Assembly: GCF_001619985.1 (NCBI RefSeq) | Contig: NW_017264201.1 | Location: forward strand, 558,001 to 622,000 | Source: Xylona heveae TC161 | Taxonomy: Eukaryota > Ascomycota > Xylonomycetes > Xylonales > Xylonaceae | Direction: 5' to 3' | DNA: 64,000 nt | Shown: in pieces, positions 11,801 through 24,174 of the stretch | Position numbering within the stretch: position 1 is the stretch's first letter | Layout: every line of letters begins with the position of its first letter | Notes under the pieces: generated by a model | Databases searched by the model: none | Told to the model about the DNA's origin: nothing | What the model saw: the letters and a program-made list of their open reading frames with translations, nothing else | Translations under genes and position numbers: made by a program

Positions 11801-14800
11801 TTTCAATGCTAGGCAACGCTCTGTAACTACCACAGTCGTGGGTCTAGGGGAATTGCAGTCTTGCGGGTCATTGCACAATTCAATATCCATGGGGTTTCCT
11901 CTTTCAGTGTCTAAGCTTATGGAGGGTCTGAAGGGGAGTGAAGGGAATGTTCTCACGCTATTGCCATTCCTCTCGCCGCTATCTACCGTTCTCCCCCAAA
12001 CGAGCCGGGATTACCTTTCCCGGGAATACGAGACATGGTGCCAGCGTCGCCGCAAACTATACAATGTTGAGTTGGATGATCCACCATGATCAATAGGATC
12101 GCTTTGCAGATCTATAATTTGGGAAGCGTCGATAAAAGGCTATTTCCCTTCCAAAATGGGTAAATCTTGCTTTAATTATTGCTTTGGATCATGAAGATGC
12201 ACTGGTGTGATAAGTTACCGGATGATGAATTTACCACGTGGTGCTCACGCATATCAGATGAACATCGATAATCATGCTTGTTTCTCGAAACGGCCGAGTC
12301 TGATAAGTGGAACTCTTCCCTTTTTCTCTATATCAACGATGACTTGAATCTTCGGCCAAGGTTTAAAATCCGTGGCCACCAATCGTCACAGGAGTCCCCG
12401 AGAAACAAAGTGAGTCGGTAACCGGGCTGGACTCCGACGTTTTAGCGTATCGGGAAGGTCCTACATCAACCATGGTTCCTTTGTCGGCCGAACCACGGTT
12501 CCCCTTTCTGGAGCGTTGATCCTTGGCAGATCGCATCCCACTTGGTGCCAAAAACAACACTTTTAATGTTCGTCAACACAATAAGTCTCCTATAATCTCT
12601 CGTCTACCTCAGACGCTCAGACGCTTTGGATTTTGAGTAGACAGCTAACTTACGGCTTTGCTTTCCAATAATTCTTTTGTTTCTTGCGCCGAAACAGGGC
12701 ACCGCTGACGGACCTCAGGCTACTGTGGTGCGCAGCAACTACAGTTTAGACCCGCTAAAATCTAGCCTGAAAGAGAGGATTGCTGGGCAGGATTGGCGGG
12801 CACTGGTTCTGGTCTAACTTCTCACCTGCAGTAGCTCCTGTGCTCTCAAAAATTCATTATATCGGTCGCGAGCACAATGGCTCGGCTTCATCCGTAAGTT
12901 ATGTCTGGCTCGCTCTTAGTCTAAAATTGGCAGGCCCCATTTGTTGCATTGGAATCTTAACGATTATGAAGGCATAGCATCTTTATGCGCCTTACTTGAA
13001 TGGGCATATCTGAAGAGAGTGGAAGTTCAACTGCATGGTTATTTGGCAAATTCGGGACATGTATTCACTAATAACAAAAGGAAATTATACGGACGTTCTT
13101 TTAGCATAAATCAAACTCAAAGGAGACAATTTCGTCATATCTGGTCGGGAAAACTTTCAAGGTGGGTGGGGCAACACTGGCGGGCTTCATGTGTCGAAAT
13201 ATTACTGTATTGCTGCCCCACGCCTCACAATCCAGACCTAGCCCCGCCTATGCGATCGTCTGTCATTTGGCACATTACCAAGGTCCGCAACGGCTTTATA
13301 TGCCTTAATCACCATCAAGATTAATGCGCATCGCACAGTCATCATGCGCTTCTAGATTTGGACTTGTCTGTCTTGGAGAAGAGATAGTCTGACTTAGCGC
13401 AAAACCTTGGATCCAACTTATGTTGTTATGACGTTGATTGATTTGGATCAAGTGCCTCTTTCATTATTCAGCTACTGTTCTGACACGTCCTTGTTTTAGC
13501 AAAGAAGATGCTTGCTGTGACGAACTACTGTGTTATATCTGTGTTCTTATACGGTCAAGTTTCTGGATCTATGGAAACCATAATTTTTTTATTGTTTTCT
13601 ACTGACTCGTTTTAGTCTCCTGCTTAGTTGAATGTTACGCTGCTTACTGGAATGATAATCGATTGTACGCAGCGGAGATTTTCCGCCCAGAGATTTCAAT
13701 AGGGTACGCTTTGTGTAAAGGAAAGGAAGGAAGCAGAAACGAACTGAACAAAGACTTCACGGCATGAGAAAGGGCCTTAGATTCGTCGAAAAACGATGGG
13801 ATGTACGCTAAGAAAACCAAGGCATCGTTGACATGATAGCACTTCTCGGAAGAAAGAGTGCATTGGTTTCGATGATGTATGAATTTCGTGCTCAAGTCGC
13901 GAGACATTTATCCCCTTGGCTCAAAATGCTGATCTCTTCATTTTGGACGACTTAAGGTGATTGCATTCTCTAAGTTACATCGGTGAGCTTGCTGATGATT
14001 CGCCAAATTTTTGTTGATCCTACACCGAGGTTAGTCAGGTTCCAATTCTCATATACTGCATTATATGATCGCAGCATGAGGCTGAGGTGTTGGAGATTAT
14101 AGAAATCTCTTCGAGGGATAAACACACAGTTTCATAGGGCGCTTGGGAAGAGGTAGAGACGAGCTTGTACTCATTCGCAAAGCCAACAATATCGATAAAA
14201 ATCTGAATGATATGCTAACGAGCATGCATATGATCCGTCTTTTAGATTTAAACGGTCCTCAGAATGATATAACCTCCTTACGCAGGTTGAAACGTCTGCA
14301 TATGAAAGCTCTCAAATAACTCTCGGCTCTCTCAAGCCTGTAAAGCTGCTGCAACGGCTACTACTCTAAATGATTTCCGCTCAAGGCTTGCTAGCCAATG
14401 GTGGGAACAACGGTGATAACTGTCGCAAGCATGTCATCTACATGGGACTCATCAAGTTGGATCTATGCTCAAGATGAAACTAACAATCTAAATAGCGAAG
14501 CAGTATTGTGATTAGGTTTGCAAAACATGCCAATCTTTTTGACAGTGCTGATTGTCGTTGTTCAGCTCGACGGCTGATGAGGCTCTTTTACATGTGAAAT
14601 GCAGACGAAATGCAAGGCAAATCAGCAGTCACCACGTCTGCATTTACAACGTATTATTTCGAGCACATATCACAATGGAAAATATTTTGACGCACTAGGA
14701 TGCAAGGACTCGGCGCAGCACACTAAGTACATTCTACAATGCATACCTTTGTACCTAGATGCGCATCAAAATGAAGATCGACGTTGTACATGGTCGATAA

Positions 14801-16167
14801 AAGAACCAGAGAAAATGCCGCATGAAATCACAGTTGAGCTGATGTCATAACTCATTTGAGATCTCACATTCTATGAAGCTAATTTCTTGGGAATGCCAAA
14901 CAGGCGCAGACGCACGCATAGACGCCAGATGCAACGCCCGAGAACCATAGCATGCGACGTTATGAGAAATTAGTGCAGCTCTCTGGCGTTGGGAGCAAGA
15001 GGGGAGACCACGGTCGTCTGTTCTGGTCAGGTTGAGAAAAATAAGACCGAACAAGATGAATCCACAACAGAGCTAGGAAAATAGTTCGATGGAGTAAAGA
15101 GGGGGGGGGGGGAGGAAAAGGCGGGGACCAAATGGGGAAATGTATAAAGAAAGAGGTCCAAGCGAAGGGGTACGGCACCAGACAGAGTTACAGAGTACTG
15201 TTAGGCACCTACTGTAAGTTACTCGTAGTGAAGCAACGAAGCCATCACAATCATAACTAATGCCTGTTCGGTAAACACACGTCGGGCAAGGCTTCGGTTA
15301 AACGTGGGACCCTTTCTAGCCACGCGGCGGGCCTTGAGCGACCGGAAGCACCGCCACAACGTGGGATTAAGCGAGAGATGGCGCCCAAACTGACAGTGGC
15401 TCAACCCCTCCATGATCAACATTTCTGCTTGAAATGCCACTACATACCTTAGTCTGTAAACGCGGGACGCAATCGAGGCAGTAAATTTAATGCGTGTCAT
15501 GAAGCCGTGAATCCAATGCTTATTAGCCCTGCAGAGCAAATGATGCTGGGTGCTCAATGGTGTTTGTCATCTCTAACAGCAATAGAGAGGACACCCTTCG
15601 CTTCTCTATCCCAAAGAGGAAAGGATATTGGCATCACGTCCAGAGAGTCCCTCAAAATGATAATGCGCGTCAGCATAAATAATATCATTTCCACAAGACG
15701 TCTTCCCTTAAAGTCAAGCACATGATATTTACTCTCTAGAATTGATTTGGGTATATTCTGACGTGCTATTAGCTAAGAAGGCCTCTTCTGGCTGTACAGA
15801 TTTCGCGTTTCGGTTTTCCTTCGCGTAATCCGTGGGTAAAACACACGATTCTCCCGTGTTCTCTACACTACGATCAATCTTTAGCTACCCAGCTAGATAC
15901 CAGATCCTTCCTATAGCAACCACAAGTCAACGCAACAACATCCATACAACCACGTGTTTTTATTGCACTTTCCTCTTTACTCATCTTCATTTGTTTGCCT
16001 TATACACTCCTTTACGTGAAGAAAGCATAGCCTAGCTTCTGCTTTCCCCCCACACAAGTACTCTTTATTAGCGCGTCAGCACAGACGTTTAATCGCCGCA
16101 CCACCACGCCGTCTCGTCATCTGTTTTCTCGTGGTGTGATAAATATTATAGAGTATACGCATTCAAC
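8880..16167. other. 7.3-kb gene-poor stretch
   Basis: No frame here carries a domain I recognise, and frames rarely exceed 130 codons. The part from 9.0 to 10.8 kb is near-neutral in composition with short overlapping frames on both strands. From 11.8 to 15 kb it is more AT-rich. One 60-codon helical stretch reads from about 14155 to 14320 on the plus strand (RKANNIDKNLNDMLTSMHMI, ending at a stop after KRLHMKALK) with no start or continuation; it could be a worn exon. A G12 run lies at 15101-15112. The last 300 bases before 16168 are pyrimidine-rich promoter sequence. Confidence 0.4.
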
Positions 16168-17559
16168 ATGAGTCTTCAAACGGCTGTGGATATCCCACTG
16201 CAAATCACTTCTGAAAATGCGGCGTCTGAGCGCCGCATCACCCCCTCATGGTCCATTGCTCAGTTGAAAACTAAGCTGGAACCAGTGACGGGTGTTCCGC
16301 CATTCGCACAGCGTCTTGCTTTGCGCGTGGCGGGCCAAGCGCCTCGTCCAATTGAGGCAGTTGATGAGGAGAATACCCAGGTTGGAGATTTTGGGTTACG
16401 AGCTTATGCGGAGATTTATGTACGTCCATCATTTGATTTGTTGGCTGGTAACAAATGTCACTGAAAAAGTCTATTGCGTGTTATTTTGCTGGTCCAACTG
16501 TTTACTTTTTCTGAAAGTTTATATTGATGCACCGTTTGAAACACATGCTTCAATTCGGGCACTGTTCATTGTTGTTGTTGGAGTAAAAAGAGTTGTTTTG
16601 ATTCCGTGGAATTTTGATTTTTGAATTTGGAAGTGCTGTAGTTTCTGCTTTGCTCTGAAATTTTCGTCCGTTGGTTCATTGGACAGGGTCGAAAGGCAAT
16701 GATCTCGCCATCGAGTGTGAAGAAGTCTTTTAGCTATAGTCAAATCCTCGGATTTGAATCTTTCTTCCTCACTCCATTCTTCTAATCCACCATTCTTTTC
16801 TTCTCCCTGGCCTCTATTCAAAATGCGCTTTGTTTCTTGTTTTCCAGCATTTCAACAGCTAAAAAGATTACACTTGTATAGGTCACTGATACTCGACCAC
16901 CCGCGGCGCGGCAAAACTTCACCGACCTGTCTAGCGTAGAAAAGTACGAAATGCCCGAAGACGAATACAGCAAGTTGTCCAACACAGTACTGGCGTATAA
17001 AAAAGCAAACAAACTCGGCCGATTCGATCCGAATGCTTCACAACTTGAAGCTGAGCGCGCAGCAGAGCAGGACAAGATTATTTCAGACAAGGGTACAGAT
17101 ACGCATCTCATTCCTTATTCCCTCCTTTTCCCTCCTTTCTACGGTCCATCTTAAATCTTATCTTTCATTGAGACTCTTCTCACAAATCCTTTTCTAGGCC
17201 TCACTCTCAACGCCCGCTGCCGTCTTCTTCCTCTCCCATCCGTTCGTCTCGGGCGCATCGCATATATTGGCCCCGTACCCGAAATCCACCCCCCCAGCAC
17301 CCCTGCCAATGTCGACAATGCAGAGAACTTGGATCCCTCCGGCAGCGCATTCCAACCCATCTGGATCGGCGTCGTGCTTGACGAACCCACGGGCAAAAAC
17401 GACGGCACGATAGCCGACCCCAAGACGGGTGAGAAGAAACGGTACTTTGAATGCGGCACCAACTGCGGAGCCTTTGTGAAACCCGAGCGCGTTGAGGCCG
17501 GTGATTTCCCGCCCCTCGATGATTTGGGCGATTTGGATGAGGACATGGAGGAGATTTAG
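16168..17559 (+). CDS. alf1: tubulin-folding cofactor B (Alf1/TBCB)
   Basis: Three exons (16168-16419, 16882-17092, 17198-17559) encode 274 residues. Cofactor B captures alpha-tubulin released from the cytosolic chaperonin and, with cofactor E, passes it into the heterodimer assembly pathway. Residues 1-84 form the ubiquitin-like domain ([20 protein letters not shown], then [13 protein letters not shown]). A coiled region [20 protein letters not shown] follows. The CAP-Gly domain starts at [11 protein letters not shown] and contains the signature GKNDG and [18 protein letters not shown]. The chain ends DLDEDMEEI, an acidic-Ile end like the EEY/DEI-type tails that CAP-Gly proteins recognise. 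Intron 1 is 462 nt, several times longer than its neighbours; I found no second exon or RNA in it. Confidence 0.93.
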
Positions 17560-19857
17560 TCAGTCTTTGCTCTTTGGCATTAGTCTTGATTCTTTTTTTT
17601 TTTTTTTTTAATTCTTTAAATCAGTCTTTATTTACATAGCATACTCAAATGTAGGTATGCAGCACTGTAGACTACTATACTTTTCTATTTATATATAAAT
17701 CTAACTGATTCCTTGTATCATGGCAAGTTGGCAACGTCACACGTGTGTATGCTGGATTGCTGGATACCGTGAAATGACAAGACTACAGATAAAAGTAGGA
17801 TATTTGTGTTTGTGTCTGTTTTTTTTTTGGGGGGGGGGGGGGGGGTGCCGGTTTGGGCCTCCGGGCCTCCGGCCCTCCGGGCTTGAAGGTTGAAGGTTGA
17901 GTTTCTCATTGGATCCAATAATCAAATTACAATCTTGAGCTCGTCTTCCAAATTCTCACTTGTATTCCAGACTCCCTCCGTCTATTGCGTGGTTATGGAT
18001 TCGTGTCATTTGTGTAGCGAAGAACGCTGCATGCTGAGTGGCTGCGTCGTAGTTTGTTGAATTTGGAGTGTATGAAGAATTTTTTTCCCCTCATCATAGC
18101 TCTGTTGATATGAAGTTATTTTTCTATCCTATTTTTGACATATGTCTTTATTCTTTTATTTTTTTTTTATAGGTTCTTTTTTTATTAGACAGGTGAAATA
18201 TATATATATGTATATATGTTAAACATACAACAATTTAGAGCAAAATTGAGAAAAAGAAATAGAAAACGGACTCCGTGGACAAGACAGTTTACATTTCTTT
18301 ATCTACAAATTAGCAAAACGACGGACTAAAATCTGACACCGTGACAAAGACACCGTTACAAAAAGACAGAGTGAAAAGTGAAAAGTGAAATTAATAAATT
18401 ATCAAACGACAAACTACCAACAACTAACAACTAACCAGACCACGAGCAAACGCTAATTGACAAAATCGATTCACTCGCCAAATCAATTAAACTTGTTAAA
18501 ACAGAACGGCTAAAGTTTAAACTAACCGGTCGATTTTGCCGGATTGACCCAAAGATCCTACGCTTTCATCTATCAAAGGACTGACAAAGGACCGACAGAC
18601 AGACGAAATTGACCAAAAGATACAAGACCAATCAACCGAGTCTGGACTCTCCTTCCATCATGCTCGCTTCGCCCGCAGACAGAACAGGGATCATGTGCGA
18701 CTGTTGCGAGTGTTGGTCTATCAGGTCCTGGGTATGGCCAAGCGGGACTTCACAGCCTTGTGCGAAAAAGATGCGTGCGGGACGGGTCGTTAGGTTGGCA
18801 ATGCTGTAAAAGTTTCCTGTTGCGAAAGAGCGTAAGTATGAGCGAGTAGTAAATGAATTGTTTCGGCAATTTCAAAAAGAAGTAAGCAATAATGCGTTTT
18901 AGTCGGTAGGGATAAGAAGGGAGAGGAAAAAAAAAATGTGAAAATATCAAGCGAGGTTGTGTGAATTGAGGCATCAATAAAGAGGCGGCTGGTGTAGTGG
19001 ACTCTGGAAATGCAGGACAGAGGGACGTAAATGGAAAAGAGAGGCACAGCACAGGAAGTAAAAAAAAGAGGTTCGAATGGGCGGATCAACAAGGAGACAA
19101 GGGAAGGAAGGAAGGATAGCCGGGGATACGGGGAGGCAACCGAGTGGACGAATGGCCCCCCCCCCTGGCTTTTTGAAGGATGACTGAAGACCCAACTGCG
19201 TGTGATGGATTGAGGCTGCAGGATGTTGACGCCGCAATCAAGCATGTCAAACATCAAGTCCATCAAGCCGACAAGCGCCGAGTAACACGTCGTAAGCCAC
19301 CACCCGACGACAACAGACGCAATGCCGAAAAAGGAGATATCCAGAGAAAAAAACAAAAACGAAAGGCAAACAGGGGTAGATGAACGAGTCAATGGCCATA
19401 GGCAAGCGATTGACGGGATCAGAGACAAAGAGGACGGTTTGCTTGACGCGTGCAGGGGAAAAGCGCAACAAGGATAATGCAGGTCCCAATGATGACGTCG
19501 TCATCATGTTTATGCATAAAAACGAGTTACACATCTTGCGGTGAGACCCGTCATCCCGCCCTGTCCCCACTTCCCAAGACAGCCGATGCAAGGAGCTGCA
19601 TTGGCACAGGTGTTCGTCTTGTATCCGATGCATCCGCGACTGATGCATGCACGCGTGGGGGGACCCCGGACTGCCGGGGGGTTGCCCAGCGGGTACAAAG
19701 AAAGGGGTTTCTGCCGTTCCGGTCCCGAAGAAAGGGGAAAAGGAAAAAATAAATAATTGGAACCAACGTCGCGGTGCCATGCGATGCCTGCATGTGCGCC
19801 CCCGTCGTGGCACGGCCCCTTTTCCCGCTCCAAGACACTCCACTGAGCCGCACTGTG
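17560..19857. other. gene-free, low-complexity spacer
   Basis: This stretch separates two convergent genes. It contains a T17 tract near 17590-17606, a T10 run joined to G17 (17819-17845), followed by a GC-rich CTCCGG repeat, AT dinucleotides near 18200-18220, and purine-rich repeats near 19085-19110. Large overlapping frames on both strands between 18.8 and 19.9 kb translate to composition-driven Leu/Ser/Phe or Arg/Pro-rich sequences and are not credible genes. Confidence 0.45.
17819..17900 (+). repeat. T10-G17 homopolymer junction with GC-rich direct repeats
   Basis: Ten T are followed by seventeen G (17829-17845), then repeated GGGCCTCC units and a doubled GAAGGTT. Such runs can form quadruplex or hairpin structures and are also sites of assembly error. 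Confidence 0.7.
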
Positions 19858-22618
19858 CTACATCGCGTAGAGGCCGAGCGCCGTCCCTCGTTGGACAGTG
19901 ATGGCTTTTCCCCAAGTGACAAAGAACAACGAACCGGCAGGTCCGGCTTCGTCCTCTTCCATGTGGATTGGTGTCTTGCCTGGGGAGAGCCAAGCTAACA
20001 CCGAGAATGAGACGGATTGGGATAGAAGACGGAAGAGATGTGGGGACCAGCGGCACGTGTGGCGAGTTCTCTGGGGTAGTTCGACGTCCAGACAATCAAG
20101 CTCCCCTGTTTCCCCCCCATGTCCCTCAAAATCCCTTTGGGCGCCACAATGCAGCCTCATCTCGCCTCGCCTCACCGCTGGGTTGTGTAACACTGTCCTC
20201 TTGTTCCTGGTCCGACTCGGAGAATTGACAAAGGGGGAGCAGAGAAGAAAACGGCAAGCCACGGCCGAAAGAGTACAAGAGAGAAACATTCCAAGAAAAA
20301 GAACAAGCAATCCAAAAAAGGAAAGAAAAGATAAGATCGCTTACCTCTAGGAACCTGCCACATGCCTCCTTTGCTAATACCAAAGACATTATTGGCCACT
20401 TTGACCTGCACGTGACCGTGAAAGACAAAAAACACCATTTGCATCTTTCGTGAATTCTTCATCTTCTTGACACCGGCTGGTGGTAGATCGACCATTCCAG
20501 AGCCAAAGAATGGAAGGGTAAGAGTCTTTGCGTAGCGAAACGTCGTGTTGGCGACTTCGCGGGTTTCTATCGCTGAATGGGCGTACGCCAATTCCGTGAC
20601 TTCTATATGCGCCCATGAGTAAATTGTACTCGGAAAAATAAAATCGATATTGCGCAACTCAGGATACTCACCTTCGTCTTCATCTTCATCAAGAGTGGCT
20701 CCAGTAGCGGAATCCCATCGTTTAATGCCTCCACTAATTATACCCTCTCCCATTTCCCAGTCTTCGCGTTCATCTCCTTCGTCTTCGGTCTCCTCCTCTT
20801 CTTCAACCTCTCGAGCCTTTCTCTTCCTGCCCGCTTTGGCCGGACCCTTCGTTCGTGGCTTACCCCGGCGGTTCGTAGGCTGCGCAACTTCTTCCGTGCG
20901 GATAATCTCCGTAATTGCAGGAAGGTAATGCCTCTCTCCAGGATTCTGTTCGCCTTGTCCGTACACGACTCTCTCATTACGCCAAAAAGCCAAAGGCTTA
21001 ATGCACGTTCTTCCAGACCGTGTAGTCGTCACAGCGTCGCCGTGAGACGGCGATTCATGGCGGGCAATCTGCCTTGGTGCTGGTTGAGCTGATGGAGCAC
21101 GGTTTCTAGCTTCCACGTGTAATACTTCTGACTTTGACGCGCCAGGTTTCTTAGCGGAGGATATGCGTGCGTTCGGGTCCCGCTGTGAAGGCGGAGGTTT
21201 GCGTCCTTTGGACTTTGTAGGATTCGACGACTCCTTTGGTGATTGTTGTGATGATTTCTGAACCGGAGCTTGCTTTGGTTTCCGTCCCCGCTTGGAGGGT
21301 CGAGCCTCTTGGCTTTCGGCGGCCTGTTCCTCAGGTTGATCCGTAGGCTCCTCCTGAGCCTGTTCCTCCGCGACTGGCTCCTCCGGAGTTGGCTCTCTTG
21401 GAAGATTGGCCTTGGCCTTGGCAGGACGCCCTCTCTTCTTGTGAGCTTTTTGCGCAGAGGCTTGTGAAGATTGCGAAACTTGTGAGGGTTGAGAGACAGG
21501 CTGAGGGTTTGCTTTCTGCTTCTTCGACGGCCTGCCGCGACCAGACTTTTTGGGCGGTGGGTCCGGCTCCTCATCGACTTCTTCTGATCCATCTCTTTCG
21601 ACACTCGGCTCAGGCTCTGCTCCTTCCTCATCATCATCTTCTTCTTGGCCATTATCATTAGTCGTATCGTTACCATTTAGAAGCGTGCTCTCGTCTTTCT
21701 GTCCATGGATGTAGCCGGATTCATCTTCTTGTGCACTATCCTGGGGTTGAACATGCATCACTAACCGTGCTTCCTCTTCGCCATCATCAGCCACACTTTC
21801 TTCATTTTCTTGCTCTTCGTCCTCGTCTCCTTCGTCTTCTTCATCTTCCGCAAAAGCAATGGTGCTGCGCTTCAGAGCGGATGAAGCCTGAAATGCAGGA
21901 ATGTTTGAAAGGAGTTTCCTGCCTCTCCCCGGAGCTGGTCTTGAAGGAGGCTTAGATGCCGACGAGGGGGCGCTATCAGCGCTGGCGCGCGACATTGTCG
22001 AAAAGTCGAGCCGTCTGTTGACAGGCTCTGCTGTAAAATTATCGCGTGGAGTACCGTGACTGAACCGTTGAGGCGAAGAGATAGGCCCAATAGAAGAATG
22101 TCGTCTAGCGGGTGAATTCAACGAAGTCTTTATGGGCGAACGGGCTCGCGGCGGGGGGAGAATGGAATTAGATGAATTGCGCGCGTTGCTGCGCTGAGAA
22201 AGCACTTCTGTTGGTTCTGGGATTGTGCCTAGCGCGTGTCAGCGCATTGGATCAATCTATTAAGAGGCTTGAGCTCTGTGTTTTAATCACATACTTTGTC
22301 CGAGATCCATATCTGCTTCGTCCGAAATTGTGGTATTGTTCTGGCCATGTCGATGCTTCGGCGTCGACCGCTCCGGCGACGAGAAGATGCCGTCAATCAG
22401 TTCCAGACCATTCTCATCTCGTACACCCTCTTTGAGGGTGATCCCTGTTTTCCTGTTGACCGTCAATCATTGTTCAACTGTCCATGACCAAGCTCCGCCC
22501 AGCTCGGAGTAGCTATTCAAGCTTGGCTCCTGTAGGGAAATCTTCCTTACCTTCCCTGAACTCCAATATCGAAGAAATTATTTTCGCGAGATTTATTCGT
22601 AGTCGCGGAGGGCGCCAT
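19858..22618 (-). CDS. mif2: inner kinetochore protein CENP-C / Mif2
   Basis: Five exons (22618-22551, 22452-22295, 22228-20672, 20602-20345, 19979-19858) give 720 residues. CENP-C binds the centromeric CENP-A nucleosome and links it to the outer kinetochore. The N-terminal Mif2 block reads GRKTGITLKEGVRDENGLEL and IDGIFSSPE (residues about 22-55). A long acidic and basic disordered middle with AT-hook-like GRGRPSK and KRGRPAK patches follows. The CENP-C motif is RSGRTCIKPLAFW (about 479-491). The C-terminal cupin dimer domain starts at ELAYAHSAIETREVANTTFR and includes LPFFGSGMVDLPP, MVFFVFHGHVQVKV and GGMWQVPRG. The 69-nt third intron is in frame without stops. The last exon is less certain: it needs a 365-nt intron, but it restores frame, has a CCCCAG acceptor and supplies the expected GPAGSLFFV cupin strand. 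Confidence 0.92.
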
Positions 22619-23060
22619 GATGAGCGCTGCGCTCGTGTTTATTTTGTTTGTTTCAGAGGGCTAAAAGGCGAGCGCGATGAAGCTCAGCGCGATTGATATG
22701 TACTTAGGCGTATAGTAATGTGACGCAGTAATTCAAGGCTCGGTGGTCGGCTTCAAAGGGCGATTTTCCCAAAATTTGTCGCTGGATATGACATGAAACG
22801 GGGAACTTATTGATTGAGTGATTAAAATTCCCCGAACAAAGAATGACGATGCGAGAAATCAAGGGGAGCCGCGAAAGTGAGGATGAATGAACCTTTGTCG
22901 GTTGTCGGTTCCTTTCAGTTTTCCCCAACTTGCTCCCTCTCGCCAGTCAGACGCGTCTCCCCTCACCCAATTTACACACGTCGCGTGTCACGTCAACTTC
23001 AGCAACATTAACATTCAATCCTCTACATAGAATTTATTACAAAACAAACGCACTTTCACC
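22619..23060. promoter_or_regulatory. divergent promoter of mif2 and rnh201 with an MCB-type motif
   Basis: The two start codons lie 442 bases apart. ACGCGT, the core MluI cell-cycle box bound by MBF in yeasts, is at 22951-22956, and a further CGCGTG-type sequence follows about 25 bases downstream (ACACGTCGCGTGTCACG). Both flanking genes act in S phase or mitosis, which fits, but single ACGCGT hexamers also occur elsewhere in this window. Confidence 0.4.
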
Positions 23061-24174
23061 ATGGCCGACACAGAAATGGACTCTCAAGACATTGCGCAAG
23101 AGACGCCTGCTGCAGATGTCTTTATTGCGCCTTCAATCCATACACAACGCATTCTTTCTGGAGCTTCATATACACATCACTCGCCCATTCCCGCTGTTAT
23201 CAGCAATGAAATGTCTACAGAATGTGTCCTGGGAGTCGACGAAGCTGGGAGAGGGCCAGTATTGGGTACGTACTTCTTCTTTACTTGAAATTTCCCTCCG
23301 AAGGCCAGACTATCACGAAAAAGCTAATCCCGCTAACATTGTTTTTATTATTTCAGGACCAATGGTGTATTCGGTTTTCTACCTCCCTCTAGCCTCTCAC
23401 CGCAGTCTGCTCGCCGAGACGCACCACTTTGATGACTCCAAAGTTCTCACGCCTGCCGTGCGTTCGAACCTAATGCAACTTCTCTGCAAGCCTGAGTCGG
23501 ATCTGCACCAATCGTGTGGATGGGCCACACGGGTCATGTCCGCACGAGACATATCTGCAGGAATGCTCAAGCCGACGGGAGCCTATAATCTGAATGCGCA
23601 AGCCATGGACGCGACAATCGAGCTGATCAAGGAAGTGTTTGCTAAAGGCGTCAACGTCAAAGAGATCTACATTGATACAATTGGAAGTCCACAGACATAC
23701 CAGAAGAAACTAGAACGGATATTCCCCACCACGCAAATTACTGTTGCGAAAAAGGCGGATTCGCTATACCCGTGTGTCTCGGCGGCATCGGTCTGTGCAA
23801 AAGTGACGCGTGACGCTGCGCTCGATGTATGCTATGAGGCTTACAAGAATGAGTCTGCCAGCGATGACGCTCCAGATGTCGCCGCCGAGGGGTGGGGCTC
23901 AGGATACCCTTCTGATGCGCGCTGCGCGAGCTGGCTCAAAACGAATATGGATCCAGTGTTCGGATGGGGCGTTGAGTGCAGATTTAGTTGGGGCACCGCA
24001 AAGGACCTGATAGAAGGGAAAGGCACTGGCGTAAAAGTGGACTGGCCGTTGGAAGAGGATGCTGAAACCATGCGTGTGACGGACTTTTTTTCGGCGACCT
24101 CCAAGCCAGACGAATCCGAGGCGGATGAGCTCGCGACATGGTTTGGCTCTAGAGTTACAGAAGAAGTGTTTTGA
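23061..24174 (+). CDS. rnh201: ribonuclease H2 catalytic subunit A
   Basis: Two exons (23061-23265 and 23357-24174) encode 340 residues. RNase H2 cuts the RNA strand of RNA-DNA hybrids and removes single ribonucleotides misincorporated in DNA. The four acidic catalytic residues are all present: Asp60 and Glu61 in GVDEAGRGPVLGPM, Asp175 in YIDTIGSP, and Asp203 in KKADSLYPCVSAASVCAKVT; the human equivalents are Asp34, Glu35, Asp141 and Asp169. DDSKVLT and GSGYPSDARCASWL are further family blocks. The C-terminal VTDFFS is a PCNA-interacting-peptide-like tail. The 91-nt intron divides the GRGPVLG/PMVYS block. The gene is divergent from mif2. Confidence 0.96.

Noticed and set aside
19247-20095. 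282-codon minus-strand frame with several overlapping frames on both strands
   Set aside because: Translation is composition-driven and has no domain. It overlaps the better supported last exon of mif2 in a different frame.
21029-21676. 215-codon minus-strand frame inside mif2
   Set aside because: It is a frame-shifted shadow of the Lys/Arg/Glu-rich middle of mif2.
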